A DNA stretch of 39,659 nt from Gammaproteobacteria bacterium TMED104 (GCA_002172535.2 NHFF02000027.1:1-39659), one strand, 5' to 3'. Positions 1-9,088 are shown, numbered from the stretch's first letter. Program-made: numbers and translations. The notes: generated from the letters alone by a model not told the origin.

Positions 1-1
1 C

Positions 2-385
2 TATGGATTAGCTAATGCCTCATTAATTGAGAGTTTAAACAGAATCAGACAACCCTTTAATATTAATTCTTTTGCACAGAAGTTAGCTATCAGTGCTATT
101 GATGATAGGGAGCATATTCAAAAGAGCATAGATGCAAATCAAGAAGGGCTTAAGTACCTATCTGAAGAGCTTTCAAAATTAAAGCTTACAACAATACCAT
201 CCGTTGGAAATTTTATTTCTTTTCATGGACAGTTTAATGGGAAAGAGCTATTCGAGGCTCTTTTAAGAAAGGGAATAATTGTTAGACAAATTGATTTATA
301 TGACATGCCTGATTTCATTAGGGTGACTGTAGGCACTATGGAACAAAATCAAATATTCATCAGTGCACTTAAAGAATTATTATGA
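2..385 (+). CDS. hisC: Histidinol-phosphate aminotransferase-like protein, C-terminal part
   Basis: This is the C-terminal 127 codons of a PLP-dependent class I/II aminotransferase; the 5' part lies before the window. The frame is open from base 2 to the TGA at 383-385. The segments SVGNFISFHG and KGIIVRQIDLYDMPDFIRVT match the C-terminal domain of HisC-family enzymes, where the arginine near the end of the second segment belongs to the conserved (I/V)R(I/V)(T/S)xGT element that contacts the substrate carboxylate or phosphate. Position just before tyrA and aroA is typical of gammaproteobacteria, where this HisC paralogue can serve histidine synthesis or act as an aromatic aminotransferase. 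The active-site lysine and substrate-specificity residues are outside the window, so the exact substrate is open. The stop overlaps the tyrA start (ATGA), which indicates one operon. Confidence 0.85.
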   Translation, partial: YGLANASLIESLNRIRQPFNINSFAQKLAISAIDDREHIQKSIDANQEGLKYLSEELSKLKLTTIPSVGNFISFHGQFNGKELFEALLRKGIIVRQIDLYDMPDFIRVTVGTMEQNQIFISALKELL

Positions 386-1188
386 ATAATATTATCATTT
401 GTGGGATTGGCCTAATTGGCGGTTCAATTGCGAAAGGTCTCCCCAAGGACAATTTCAATGTATATGTCATTGATTCAAATCTTGACTCCAAAAACAACGC
501 TATTAGAAACAAGCATGCTCATGAGGCCATGGATTCAGTTGAAGAAGTAAAAAAACTAGAAGATGCTATTTTTATTTTTGCTACTCCGCCCAAAACAACA
601 CTTGAAATTTTAAAAAAAAATGAATGGTTACTTGGTTCAAAGTTTTCTGTCACTGATGTAACTAGTGTTAAAACCGAGCTTATAAAATATTTAAAAGGTT
701 TCGATGCTGAGAATTTCATTCTCTCTCATCCAATTTCTGGATCTCATCTAAGTGGGTTTGAGAATTCAAGTGAAAATCTTTTTGCTGGTAAGACAACTAT
801 TATCTCTTCATTTGGCTCATCTAAATTTCATTTAGACAGAATTCAGAATCTTTGGAAATCTTTAAAATCAAATGTAATTGAATTGGATTATGAGAATCAT
901 GACAAACTATTTTCATTAACAAGTCATCTACCTCATTTTGTTGCCTACAGTCTGATGAAAGTTCTTCATGATAATAATATTGATATAAGTACATATGCTG
1001 GAGGAGGCCTGAAAGAATTTATTCGCTTGTCTCAATCTTCACCTGAAATGTGGGGAGATATTTTTCAATCTAATGCACACCTTAATAAACACATCGATGA
1101 GTTGGTTGAAAAGTTAATTGAGTTAAAAGAGTTATCAAGCTCAAAAGATGGCTTTGCGCTTAAAGAATATTTAAAACAATTCAAATAA
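382..1188 (+). CDS. tyrA: Prephenate dehydrogenase
   Basis: Predicted to oxidise and decarboxylate prephenate to 4-hydroxyphenylpyruvate in tyrosine synthesis, or arogenate to tyrosine if it is the cyclohexadienyl type. The N-terminus (residues 1-20) has the dinucleotide-binding glycine pattern GIGLIGGSIA. The segment HPISGSHLSGFENSS (about residues 115-130) is the family H-P-x-x-G-S/A region that reaches the active site, and SHLPHF (about 182-187) is a second conserved histidine segment. At 268 residues it is slightly shorter than many TyrA proteins. No chorismate mutase or ACT domain is visible. The ATG overlaps the hisC stop. In Pseudomonas-type genomes this gene is fused to aroA; here 10 bases and an in-frame stop separate them. 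Confidence 0.9.
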   Translation: MNNIIICGIGLIGGSIAKGLPKDNFNVYVIDSNLDSKNNAIRNKHAHEAMDSVEEVKKLEDAIFIFATPPKTTLEILKKNEWLLGSKFSVTDVTSVKTELIKYLKGFDAENFILSHPISGSHLSGFENSSENLFAGKTTIISSFGSSKFHLDRIQNLWKSLKSNVIELDYENHDKLFSLTSHLPHFVAYSLMKVLHDNNIDISTYAGGGLKEFIRLSQSSPEMWGDIFQSNAHLNKHIDELVEKLIELKELSSSKDGFALKEYLKQFK

Positions 1189-1198
1189 TAATTCACTT

Positions 1199-2515
1199 AT
1201 GAGATTGATAGCCGAACCATGCAATAAAGTTTCTGGAGAGGTTTTATGTCCCGGAGACAAATCGATATCGCAAAGAATTGTAATGCTTGGCTCTTTACTG
1301 GATCATGATTTGAAGGTAGAAAACTTTTTAAGCGCAGCAGATCCAATTTCTACAATGTCAGCACTAGAAAGAGTGGGATTTAAATATCAATACCTACATG
1401 ACTTAGATACTGTAAATATTTTAAACTCGAAAAAAAGAGTGAATGATCCTGACTCTACCCTTAACCTAGGGAATTCTGGAACAGGCTTGCGTTTAATGTT
1501 GGGATTCTTGGGAGGCCTGAATATAAAGGCAGACTATATAGGAGATAATTCACTTTCAGCTCGCCCTATGGCCAGGATCTTAGACCCACTCAGTCAAATG
1601 GGAATTAAATACAATAGTAATGCAGGAAAGCTGCCAATTAATTATATAAATTCAACTCCTATTAAACGTTTTAGCTATAAACTTCCTGTTGCGAGCGCAC
1701 AGGTTAAATCATCAATTCTTTTAGCAGGCTTATGCTCTGGAGCCGAGATAGATATAATCGAGCCAACGGCTACCAGGGACCATACTGAAAAAATGCTTGA
1801 GTTTTTGGGTGCAAGAATTGAACTTGATAACAGCAGTGAAGGTAGAAGGATTAGGTTATCAGGACAATTAAAGAGTGAGGTTACTAATTATGATGTACCT
1901 GGTGATTTTTCTTCAGCAGCTTTTTTAATCATTTCTGCCTTAATAGCAAAGGATGCTGATTTACTTATTAAAAATGTTGGCATCAATAAAACACGATCTG
2001 GATTATTAGATGTATTGCTTGAAATGGGTGCTGATATAAAGCTTACGAATCAACAAAACATCATGAATGAGCCTAGGGCAGACATAAGAGTAAAAAGCTC
2101 AGAGTTACATGGAATAAATATAGGAGGCAGCATTATTGCCAACCTGATTGATGAAATACCTATACTTTGTATCGCTGCCTCTTTTGCCTCTGGCCAAACT
2201 AAAATCGAGGGTGCTGAAGAACTCCGTGTAAAAGAGTCAGATAGATTAAATGCAGTTGCACAAGGACTCCAAAGGCTTGAAATTAATTTTATTGAACTTG
2301 ATGATGGGATAATTATTGATGGAGGCAATAACGTAAACGTTAAAAACATTAATATTAATTCATATCATGATCACAGAATCGCAATGTCTTTTTTAATTGC
2401 CTCTTTGCGATCAACTGAAGCTATAACTGTTGATGATTGTTCTAACATTGAAACTTCATTCCCTTCATTCATGCACGTTATGAACCGGATAGGATTAAAC
2501 ATTCATGAAGCTTGA
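1199..2515 (+). CDS. aroA: 3-phosphoshikimate 1-carboxyvinyltransferase (EPSP synthase)
   Basis: Joins shikimate 3-phosphate and phosphoenolpyruvate to make EPSP, the sixth step of the shikimate pathway, in the cytoplasm. The 438-residue length is normal. Family signatures are present in order: GDKSISQR near residues 19-26, LGNSGTGLRLMLGFLGG near 89-105 (the PEP/glyphosate-binding loop), ATRDHTEKML near 190, EELRVKESDRL near 340-350, and a late DHRIAMSF segment near 392-399. The glycine run NSGTGLR instead of the enteric NAGTAMR suggests a class II-like EPSP synthase, as in Pseudomonas; this is a reading of one motif only. The start lies 10 bases after tyrA. The 3' end overlaps cmk by 11 bases. 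Confidence 0.95.
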   Translation: MRLIAEPCNKVSGEVLCPGDKSISQRIVMLGSLLDHDLKVENFLSAADPISTMSALERVGFKYQYLHDLDTVNILNSKKRVNDPDSTLNLGNSGTGLRLMLGFLGGLNIKADYIGDNSLSARPMARILDPLSQMGIKYNSNAGKLPINYINSTPIKRFSYKLPVASAQVKSSILLAGLCSGAEIDIIEPTATRDHTEKMLEFLGARIELDNSSEGRRIRLSGQLKSEVTNYDVPGDFSSAAFLIISALIAKDADLLIKNVGINKTRSGLLDVLLEMGADIKLTNQQNIMNEPRADIRVKSSELHGINIGGSIIANLIDEIPILCIAASFASGQTKIEGAEELRVKESDRLNAVAQGLQRLEINFIELDDGIIIDGGNNVNVKNININSYHDHRIAMSFLIASLRSTEAITVDDCSNIETSFPSFMHVMNRIGLNIHEA

Positions 2516-3152
2516 TAAGAAAATTATCACTATTGACGGACCTTCCGCATCAGGCAAAGGAGTTTTGTCTTCATCATTAGCAAATCATTTAAATTTTTCT
2601 CTTTTAGATAGTGGATTACTTTATCGGGCTTATGCTTATTGTTATGAATCATCTCTTGATCACAAATTAGCATTAAAAAGTTTCGAATCTATTAATTTTG
2701 TGAATGCATCAAATAAGTACTCTGTAAACCATGATGGAAATGAAATTACAAAACAACTAAGAAGAGAAAGTATGGCAAAAATCGCTTCTAAAATTAGCAT
2801 GATGCCAGAGACACGAAAAAATTTAATTTCGATTCAGAGATCCTTTAAGAATGACAACGGGCTTATTGCCGATGGGAGGGATATGGGTACGGTTGTATTC
2901 CCGGAGGCGGCATATAAGATTTTTTTAACAGCAGATCCTGAAATTCGAGCCAAAAGAAGGTTTCTAGAGTTGCAGAAAAAGGGACAAGAAGTTAATATGC
3001 GCGATCTGATTAAGGATATTGAAGCTCGAGATAAGGCTGATACGGAAAGATCTTTATCACCCTTAATTCCAGCATCAGATGCATCAATTATTGATACATC
3101 TAGTTTAAATCCTGATCAGGTATTATCTAGGGCTATTGAATTAGTCTGTTAA
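2505..3152 (+). CDS. cmk: Cytidylate kinase
   Basis: Phosphorylates CMP and dCMP with ATP, supplying the CDP/dCDP pools. The Walker A loop GPSASGKG is at residues 12-19. LLDSGLLYRAYAY at about 33-45 is the conserved LDTGAxYRA-type nucleotide-binding segment, and DGRDMGTVVFPEA at about 122-134 matches the family GRDxGTVVFPxA signature. The C-terminal region with the EARDKADTERSLSPL segment is the lid and core of the enzyme. Length (215 residues) is close to the E. coli enzyme. It overlaps the end of aroA and precedes rpsA by 16 bases, the standard gammaproteobacterial order. Confidence 0.95.
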   Translation: MKLDKKIITIDGPSASGKGVLSSSLANHLNFSLLDSGLLYRAYAYCYESSLDHKLALKSFESINFVNASNKYSVNHDGNEITKQLRRESMAKIASKISMMPETRKNLISIQRSFKNDNGLIADGRDMGTVVFPEAAYKIFLTADPEIRAKRRFLELQKKGQEVNMRDLIKDIEARDKADTERSLSPLIPASDASIIDTSSLNPDQVLSRAIELVC

Positions 3153-3153
3153 A

Positions 3154-3159
3154 AGGAAG
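3154..3159 (+). promoter_or_regulatory. Shine-Dalgarno site of rpsA
   Basis: AGGAAG lies 9 bases upstream of the rpsA ATG in the short cmk-rpsA gap and fixes that start. It is one of the clearer ribosome-binding sites in a window where many starts have weak or no such site. Confidence 0.7.
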
Positions 3160-3168
3160 TAAAAATAT

Positions 3169-4476
3169 ATGTCAGAGAATTTCGCTGCACTATTAGATGA
3201 AAGTCTAAACACATTAGAGATGCAGCCTGGAACAATTGTGTCTGGGGTTGTATTGGATCTTGATAAGGAATGGGTCACTGTTCATGTTGGTCTCAAGTCA
3301 GAAGGAGTTATACCACTTGATGAATTTAAGGATGTTGAGGGAAAAGTTGATATCAACGTTGGAGATGAGATTGAAGTAGCGCTCGAGGCAGTTGAGGATG
3401 GTTACGGTGAAACAAGGATCTCCAGAGAAAAAGCTAGAAAGATCTCTGCATGGAAAAACTTAGAAGAGGCTCTAGAAACTGGCGAATTTGTTACTGGCAA
3501 AGTTTTGAACAGGGTTAAAGGCGGTTTCTCTGTAGAGGTTGATGTAATTAAAGCATTCTTGCCGGGTTCCCTTGTTGATATTAGGCCTGTGAAAGAGGCA
3601 CCTGAACTGGAGAATACAATTCAAGAATTTAAGGTGATTAAGCTCGATTACAAGAGAAATAATGTTGTATTGTCTAGGAAGGCAGTACTTGAGCAAATTA
3701 ACTCCGCAGAAAAAGTCGAACTTCTTAAAAATCTTGAAGAAGGTCAAATTGTTAAAGGTATTGTTAAGAATATAACTGATTACGGTGCTTTCATAGACTT
3801 GGGTGGCTTAGATGGTCTACTCCATATAACTGATATTTCATGGTCAAGGGTTGTAAATCCAAAGGAAGCCTTGAATTTGGGCGAAGAAATTGAGGTAAAG
3901 GTATTAAGTTTTGATAAGGAGAAACTAAGAGTTTCTTTAGGCTTAAAACAAATTCAAAATGATCCATGGGAAGGCATCGAAGGTAAATATTCTGTTGGCG
4001 GCATTTACGAAGCAACAGTATCTAATTTAACTGACTATGGTTGTTTTGCAGAATTAGAGCAGGGCGTTGAGGGACTAATTCATTTATCAGAGTTAGATTG
4101 GACGAATAAAAACATTCATCCATCTAAAGTTGTAACTCTTGAGGAGAATATTAGAGTTATGATTCTAGAGTTAGATAATGAGAAAAGAAGAATTTCATTA
4201 GGCCTTAAGCAAACAAAACCAAACCCATGGCTTGAATTTGAAAACAAATACAATATTGGAGACAGTGTAGAAGGCTCAATCAAATCAATCACTGATTTTG
4301 GTGTATTTGTTGGTCTTGAGGGCGATATTGATGGCTTAATTCACCTTTCAGACTTGTCTGATAATGAAAATCCCGAAGAAGATTTAAAGAATTATAATAA
4401 AGGAGATAAGCTTTCCTGTATCATATTTGGTATTGATGCAGAGCGAGAAAGAATATCTCTTAAAATAAGTGACTAA
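3169..4476 (+). CDS. rpsA: 30S ribosomal protein S1, five-domain form
   Basis: Binds mRNA on the 30S subunit and helps initiation on structured or weak ribosome-binding sites. The 435 residues form five S1 (OB-fold) repeats at roughly 18-85, 104-170, 190-258, 276-345 and 363-433. Repeats 3 to 5 carry the usual GxVxxxTDYGxF(V/I)xL and DGLxHxSD(L/I) patterns; repeats 1 and 2 are the more divergent ribosome-docking type. E. coli S1 has about 557 residues and six repeats, so the sixth repeat, linked in E. coli to regulation and dispensable for growth, is absent. The protein ends within a few residues of repeat 5 and the stop is embedded in the start of the next gene, so this looks like the natural end and not a frameshift. 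Confidence 0.93.
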   Translation: MSENFAALLDESLNTLEMQPGTIVSGVVLDLDKEWVTVHVGLKSEGVIPLDEFKDVEGKVDINVGDEIEVALEAVEDGYGETRISREKARKISAWKNLEEALETGEFVTGKVLNRVKGGFSVEVDVIKAFLPGSLVDIRPVKEAPELENTIQEFKVIKLDYKRNNVVLSRKAVLEQINSAEKVELLKNLEEGQIVKGIVKNITDYGAFIDLGGLDGLLHITDISWSRVVNPKEALNLGEEIEVKVLSFDKEKLRVSLGLKQIQNDPWEGIEGKYSVGGIYEATVSNLTDYGCFAELEQGVEGLIHLSELDWTNKNIHPSKVVTLEENIRVMILELDNEKRRISLGLKQTKPNPWLEFENKYNIGDSVEGSIKSITDFGVFVGLEGDIDGLIHLSDLSDNENPEEDLKNYNKGDKLSCIIFGIDAERERISLKISD

Positions 4477-4750
4477 TAATACATTTAATAAATCTGATCT
4501 TTCTGAAAAAATATCCGGGTCATTAAATCTTAGTTCATCGTTAACCTCAGACTATTTAGTTCAATTATGTGGAATTCTGGCCTCTTCTATTGCATTAAAA
4601 AGCAGAGCAGAGTTTAGAGATTTTGGCACTTTCTTAAAAAAAACTATTAGGCCAAGAAAGTTTATAAATCCAAAAACTAAAAATGTATCTTTTTTAGGTG
4701 AAACCCATACCATCTTATTCTCACCTTCAAAGAACCTGCTCGATGACTGA
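4469..4750 (+). CDS. ihfB: HU/IHF-family DNA-binding protein, probable IHF beta subunit
   Basis: Small (93 residues) nucleoid protein expected to bend DNA as a dimer. The C-terminal half has the HU/IHF signature: FRDFGTF (family GFGxF) followed by a basic arm with FINPKTKNV, where the INPKT proline intercalates into DNA. The N-terminal half is helical and quite divergent. The call as IHF beta rests on position directly after rpsA, where ihfB sits in gammaproteobacteria, and on the general motif. The start is GTG at 4469, overlapping the rpsA stop by 8 bases; the 3' end overlaps pyrF by 8 bases. Tight overlap on both sides implies translational coupling with S1. Confidence 0.8.
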   Translation: MTNNTFNKSDLSEKISGSLNLSSSLTSDYLVQLCGILASSIALKSRAEFRDFGTFLKKTIRPRKFINPKTKNVSFLGETHTILFSPSKNLLDD

Positions 4751-5423
4751 AAAGAATATTATTGTTGCTCTGGATGATCCTCTTGATTATCAAGGTGTGC
4801 TTGAAGTATTAGACCCAAAAAAATGCATTATTAAAGTTGGAAGCGTAATTTTTAATTATCATGGTAGAAAGATACTTGATGAAGTTTCGAATCATGGTTT
4901 TGAAATATTCTTTGACATTAAGTTTCATGACATTCCCAACACAGTAAGCAAATCTATTGAATCTTTTAAAGGTTATCCAATAAAGTTGCTGACTATTCAT
5001 CTCTCTGGTGGAAAGTCTATGATCAAATCAGCGCTAGTTTCAAGTAAAATTATTAATGCAAAGTGCATTGGTGTCAGTATTCTTACAAGCCTTAACGAAG
5101 AAGAGTCTATAGAAGTTTATAATCAAGAAATCTCAAAAACAGTTTCTTCTATGTTCAATTTAGCAAAAGAAACAGATATTGATGGAGTTGTTTGTTCTCC
5201 TCATGAGCTTAAACTTGCAGGTGATCTTCTTCAAGATAAAATTAAAATTACACCAGGTATAAGACTATCAGACTCTAATTCTGATGATCAGTCTAGAGTA
5301 ATGAACCCAAAAGAAGCGATTGATTTGGGTGCCACATATTTAGTAATTGGAAGACCAATCACATCTCATAAAGATAAAGCGTCTGCATTTGAAAAAATAT
5401 ATCAATCCATTTATGAAGAATAA
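4743..5423 (+). CDS. pyrF: Orotidine 5'-phosphate decarboxylase
   Basis: Decarboxylates OMP to UMP, the last step of de novo pyrimidine synthesis. The 226-residue TIM-barrel protein begins [13 protein letters not shown], with the substrate-binding Asp of ALD near residue 10. It carries FDIKFHDIPNT near residues 57-67, which is the family catalytic Asp-Lys-Asp array (DxKxxDI). PGIR and IGRPIT near the end form the phosphate-binding site. I chose the ATG at 4743 because a longer reading from 4698 would add residues unlike the family and lie wholly inside ihfB. It overlaps ihfB by 8 bases and pgi by 11 bases. Confidence 0.93.
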   Translation: MTEKNIIVALDDPLDYQGVLEVLDPKKCIIKVGSVIFNYHGRKILDEVSNHGFEIFFDIKFHDIPNTVSKSIESFKGYPIKLLTIHLSGGKSMIKSALVSSKIINAKCIGVSILTSLNEEESIEVYNQEISKTVSSMFNLAKETDIDGVVCSPHELKLAGDLLQDKIKITPGIRLSDSNSDDQSRVMNPKEAIDLGATYLVIGRPITSHKDKASAFEKIYQSIYEE

Positions 5424-6747
5424 GTATCTAAAGGAACTTAACAGTCTCAAAAAGTTCTCTACTTCTAGGTTATTTCATAAGAGCTATAAGCTTCCTTATT
5501 TAACAATTTCCAGCACTTATCAGAATTATTCAAAAGATGTATGCCAGATTATGGATAATATTTATCAAGAGCTAAAAATAGATGAATTATTAAGCGCATT
5601 ACTGGAGGGTAAAGAGGTCAATTTTACTGAAAAAAGGGCAGCTCTCCATCATCGTTATCGAGACCTATCCCAAAAAGATAGTGACTTTGATTCAATAAGC
5701 GCATCAAAATTTTTTTTAAAAAAGATAAAAGAAAATTCTTATAAAAATATTTTTGTTTTTGGAATAGGAGGTTCTTACGAAGGACCAAAATTACTGCATG
5801 AGTTTACTGAAACAAAAGATAATTTATTTTTTATTACTGGACCAGATAAAGACGAGTTCTTGAGTTTGGTAAAGCCAAGACTCAAAGAAAAAAATTTATA
5901 CGTTTTTATAAGTAAATCCTTTTCAACTGATGAAGTGCTTTTATCTCATTCATGGCTACCTAAAAGTATAGTTAAGAAGAATCTATTTGCTATTACGGCA
6001 AATAAGAGCAAGGCAATTCAGCTTGGTTTTATTGATCAAAACATTATAGGTTTCCCAGAAAGCATTGGAGGACGTTATTCAATTTGGTCACAGGTGAATT
6101 CTCCAGTTCTTCTACCCAAAGAGTGTACAAACTTTCTTAAGGGAGCAGCAAATATTGATGAAAATGTTCAAAAAAAATCAACTGTAAAAAGTGCTCTTAA
6201 AAATATTGTTTTTAATGATATTTGGTCTCATAACTTTATGGATAAAAAAAACAGAGTCGTACTTTCTTATAACTGGAAGCTTAGATCCATAACAAATTAT
6301 CTCCAGCAACTTGAAATGGAATCTCTTGGTAAGCCAAATAACCCTGAATCAATATTCGGGTATACAGGCCAAACTATTTACGGTGGATTTGGCCCAACAG
6401 CACAACATTCTTATTTCCAACTCTTGCATCAAGGCACCTCTAAACCCTCAGCTGATATAATTTCAAGCCAAAGCAGTCACTCGGCACTGCTAAATTCTCA
6501 AGCTGAGGGGCAATTCAAGTTATTATCTGGAAAGATCAAATTCAAAAAAGGGATGGATGCTGCCAATAGCAATATTGGAGGAAATTTTTTCTCATTAGAC
6601 AAGTTAGATCTTTTTTCATTAGGCTCTCTTGTAGCTTTTTGGGAATATCGGGTTTTTGTTACCGCTGCTATGCTCCAAATTAATCCTTTTGATCAATTTG
6701 GTGTAAATGCAGGCAAAAGAGTTGCTAGGAAAATTTTAAATAAATAG
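5413..6747 (+). CDS. pgi: Glucose-6-phosphate isomerase, short divergent form
   Basis: Interconverts glucose 6-phosphate and fructose 6-phosphate. The 444 residues hold two SIS folds. Recognisable elements in order are FGIGGSYEGPKLL (phosphate loop), FISKSFSTDE, GGRYSIWS (catalytic-region arginine), LQQLEMESLGK, AQHSYFQLLHQGT, SSHSALLNSQAEGQ (ring-opening histidine) and NPFDQFGVNAGK (C-terminal lysine). It is about 100 residues shorter than the E. coli enzyme. The segment that carries the catalytic-base glutamate in E. coli and rabbit enzymes (GEPGTNGQH) reads GGFGPTAQH here, so that Glu is not at the usual place. The ATG at 5413 is preferred over the upstream extension from 5347, which lies inside pyrF. 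Identity as a Pgi-family protein is firm; activity is inferred. Confidence 0.85.
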   Translation: MKNKYLKELNSLKKFSTSRLFHKSYKLPYLTISSTYQNYSKDVCQIMDNIYQELKIDELLSALLEGKEVNFTEKRAALHHRYRDLSQKDSDFDSISASKFFLKKIKENSYKNIFVFGIGGSYEGPKLLHEFTETKDNLFFITGPDKDEFLSLVKPRLKEKNLYVFISKSFSTDEVLLSHSWLPKSIVKKNLFAITANKSKAIQLGFIDQNIIGFPESIGGRYSIWSQVNSPVLLPKECTNFLKGAANIDENVQKKSTVKSALKNIVFNDIWSHNFMDKKNRVVLSYNWKLRSITNYLQQLEMESLGKPNNPESIFGYTGQTIYGGFGPTAQHSYFQLLHQGTSKPSADIISSQSSHSALLNSQAEGQFKLLSGKIKFKKGMDAANSNIGGNFFSLDKLDLFSLGSLVAFWEYRVFVTAAMLQINPFDQFGVNAGKRVARKILNK

Positions 6748-6764
6748 CTTTATACAATTATTTA

Positions 6765-8528
6765 ATGATCAAAGATTTATCACATGTTCCTAATAGGCCA
6801 GGGGTATATCAATTTTTTGATAGTTCAAAGATAATTTATATTGGAAAAGCAAAAGATTTGAATAAAAGAGTAAGATCTTATTTCACCCCAGCAATTAAAG
6901 ATAGAAAAACTGAGCAAATTAAAAAGCAGGCTATTAAAGTAGAGACATTTGCAACGCACTCAGAGACAGAGGCTCTAATATTAGAACAACAACTTATAAA
7001 AGAATATAAACCTAAGTTTAATATTCTTCTAAGAGATGATAAAACCTTTCCATTTATCTATTTTTTAGGTTCTCATGATTTTCCTTCCGTTAACTTAAAA
7101 AGAAGTAAGCAGGCAATTGATGAAAATTTCTATGGACCATATACGAATGCAAGATTAGTCCGTGATCAAATTAAAGAATTACAAAAAATTTTTAGACTAC
7201 GTAATTGTTCAAATAGTACGTTCAGCAATAGATCCAGACCTTGCATTGAGTATCAAATGAAGCGCTGCAGTGCGCCATGTGTTAATTTGATAAGCAAGTC
7301 TGAATATGCTGAAGATGTATCCTCAGCAAAACGATATTTAACCACTGAAAAAAAACATATAAAAAAAATCCTTAAACAAAAGATGCAACGGCATTCAGAG
7401 TTACTGCAGTTTGAAGAAGCTGATAGATACAAAAAAAGATTAGATAGCATTATTTCACTTGAAGATGAAGCATCCATCAATATCCATCCACTAGATATTG
7501 ATATTTGGCATGGGTCTTTTGAGCAAAAGACCGGGCTTGCTAAAATATCTGTCAGGAATGGGAAAGTAAGATCTACCAAAACCTACCTAATTGATTCTGA
7601 TGCATCCTCTGAAGTAGATAATGTATTTAGAAGGGCAATTTTTCATAATTACTTACATAAAAGTCAGATTCCAAATAAGATTCTTATTGCTAATAAGATC
7701 TCAGAAAGAAAACTTCTACAGGAAGCACTTGAAAAGATATTCAGAAAGAAAGTTAATATTTTTGTAAAAGCGCCCAAAGGCAGTAAAAGTTTTTTAGATT
7801 TAGCTAAGTTAAATTCAAAACAAACCCTCATAAATTCTGAAAAAAAAGCCCCCCCACTGAAGTTTGCTTTTAATGAATTAATGCAAAAATTCAAGCTAAA
7901 TATTGATAACCCAACATTGGATTGCATAGATATCAGTCATCATTCTGGTAGCAATCCAAAAGCTGGAATTATTAGATTTAATATAGAGGGTCCAGATAAA
8001 AAGTTTTATCGAGCTTATAATCTCCCTAAAGAACTGGGTGGTAATGACCCAGGATCAATAGCATTTGCAATCATGAAAAGACTTGAAAAAAAGGATGAAA
8101 AGCCAAACATTCTGTTGGTTGATGGTGGAAGAGCCCAATTAAATGCACTTACTTCAAAGATTAAAAATAAAGATATACTAATATTAGCAATTGAGAAGGG
8201 CTCTCAAAGAAAAGTTCTAACGGAGAATATCTATTCCATCAATGGACAAGAGTCTATTGATGTTAACTCCAAATTATTTAATCTACTAATCAGAGCAAGA
8301 GACGAGGCTCACAGGTTTGCTATTAAGGCAAACAGAAAAGCTAAGCGTATAGATATGCAAGTCTCAATATTGGATTCTATAAAAGGTATCGGGCCTAAAA
8401 CCAAAGAGAGACTTTTTAATAAATTTAAATCAATTGATGCTATTCTAAATGCAGATATAAATCATTTACAAAATATTAAGGGAGTGGATGAGCGAATAGC
8501 AAATGAGATTAGGAAGCTAGGTTTATAA
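6765..8528 (+). CDS. uvrC: UvrABC system protein C (excinuclease subunit C)
   Basis: Makes the two incisions around a DNA lesion bound by UvrB during nucleotide excision repair. Domains in order are a GIY-YIG nuclease (residues 10-90, with GVYQFFD and IIYIGKAKDLNKRVRSYF), a cysteine-containing segment RPCIEYQMKRCSAPC (about 157-171), a UVR motif that contacts UvrB (LLQFEEADRYKKRLDSI, about 213-229), an RNase H-like second nuclease (DCIDISHHSG near 385, DGGRAQL near 455), and tandem helix-hairpin-helix motifs at the end (KGIGPKTKERLFNKF). The length of 587 is normal. The stop TAA shares a base with the pgsA ATG; uvrC-pgsA linkage is conserved in gammaproteobacteria. Confidence 0.97.
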   Translation: MIKDLSHVPNRPGVYQFFDSSKIIYIGKAKDLNKRVRSYFTPAIKDRKTEQIKKQAIKVETFATHSETEALILEQQLIKEYKPKFNILLRDDKTFPFIYFLGSHDFPSVNLKRSKQAIDENFYGPYTNARLVRDQIKELQKIFRLRNCSNSTFSNRSRPCIEYQMKRCSAPCVNLISKSEYAEDVSSAKRYLTTEKKHIKKILKQKMQRHSELLQFEEADRYKKRLDSIISLEDEASINIHPLDIDIWHGSFEQKTGLAKISVRNGKVRSTKTYLIDSDASSEVDNVFRRAIFHNYLHKSQIPNKILIANKISERKLLQEALEKIFRKKVNIFVKAPKGSKSFLDLAKLNSKQTLINSEKKAPPLKFAFNELMQKFKLNIDNPTLDCIDISHHSGSNPKAGIIRFNIEGPDKKFYRAYNLPKELGGNDPGSIAFAIMKRLEKKDEKPNILLVDGGRAQLNALTSKIKNKDILILAIEKGSQRKVLTENIYSINGQESIDVNSKLFNLLIRARDEAHRFAIKANRKAKRIDMQVSILDSIKGIGPKTKERLFNKFKSIDAILNADINHLQNIKGVDERIANEIRKLGL

Positions 8529-9067
8529 TGAGAAATTTTATAATGCTACTGACTTATCTAAGAATTTTTTTTGGGCCATTAATTTTCATCATTGCTGTTT
8601 TTTTTAAAATGTACTTTATATCTCTTGTGATTTTCGTTATGTGCTCTTTTTCAGATTTTCTTGATGGCTATCTTGCAAGAAAGTTTAATAAGGAGTCATC
8701 TCTTGGCAAGCTTTTAGATCCAATAGCAGACAAAATATTGCTATGTTCGACTATTTTATCAATTATTTTAATTACTAATGACTATTTTATTGGTCTCATG
8801 GGAACATTAATTCTAATTAGAGAGTTTTGGGTTTCTGGATTAAGGGAATATACGGCTTTGAACAATATTCAAGGTGCCTCAGATGTTTCCTACCTTGCAA
8901 AAATCAAAACAACTCTTCAATTCATTGCTATTGGCTCATACTTATTTTCATTTAGTTATGGTTTGAGTCTTGGAATCTTCATATCATCATTTATCTTATT
9001 CTTAAGTTTGCTTGTATCTCTTAAAACCGGCATGACTTACACGGAGAATGTTTTAAAATCAAAATAA
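8528..9067 (+). CDS. pgsA: CDP-diacylglycerol--glycerol-3-phosphate 3-phosphatidyltransferase
   Basis: Makes phosphatidylglycerophosphate from CDP-diacylglycerol and glycerol 3-phosphate, the committed step to phosphatidylglycerol and cardiolipin, in the inner membrane. The CDP-alcohol phosphotransferase signature is complete: DGYLARKFNKESSLGKLLD followed by PIADK (residues about 46-69), with all Asp and Gly metal- and substrate-binding positions. About five to six hydrophobic segments surround it. The length of 179 matches PgsA. The ATG overlaps the uvrC stop by one base, and tRNA-Cys follows 36 bases later, as in enteric bacteria, where pgsA is followed by a tRNA cluster. Confidence 0.95.
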   Translation: MRNFIMLLTYLRIFFGPLIFIIAVFFKMYFISLVIFVMCSFSDFLDGYLARKFNKESSLGKLLDPIADKILLCSTILSIILITNDYFIGLMGTLILIREFWVSGLREYTALNNIQGASDVSYLAKIKTTLQFIAIGSYLFSFSYGLSLGIFISSFILFLSLLVSLKTGMTYTENVLKSK

Positions 9068-9088
9068 GTATTTTTTCAATACACTGTA

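Noticed and set aside
4698-4742. Upstream start of pyrF
   Set aside because: The added 15 residues lie wholly within ihfB and do not resemble PyrF; the ATG at 4743 gives the standard start.
5347-5412. Upstream start of pgi
   Set aside because: The extension is an out-of-frame reading of the pyrF 3' end.
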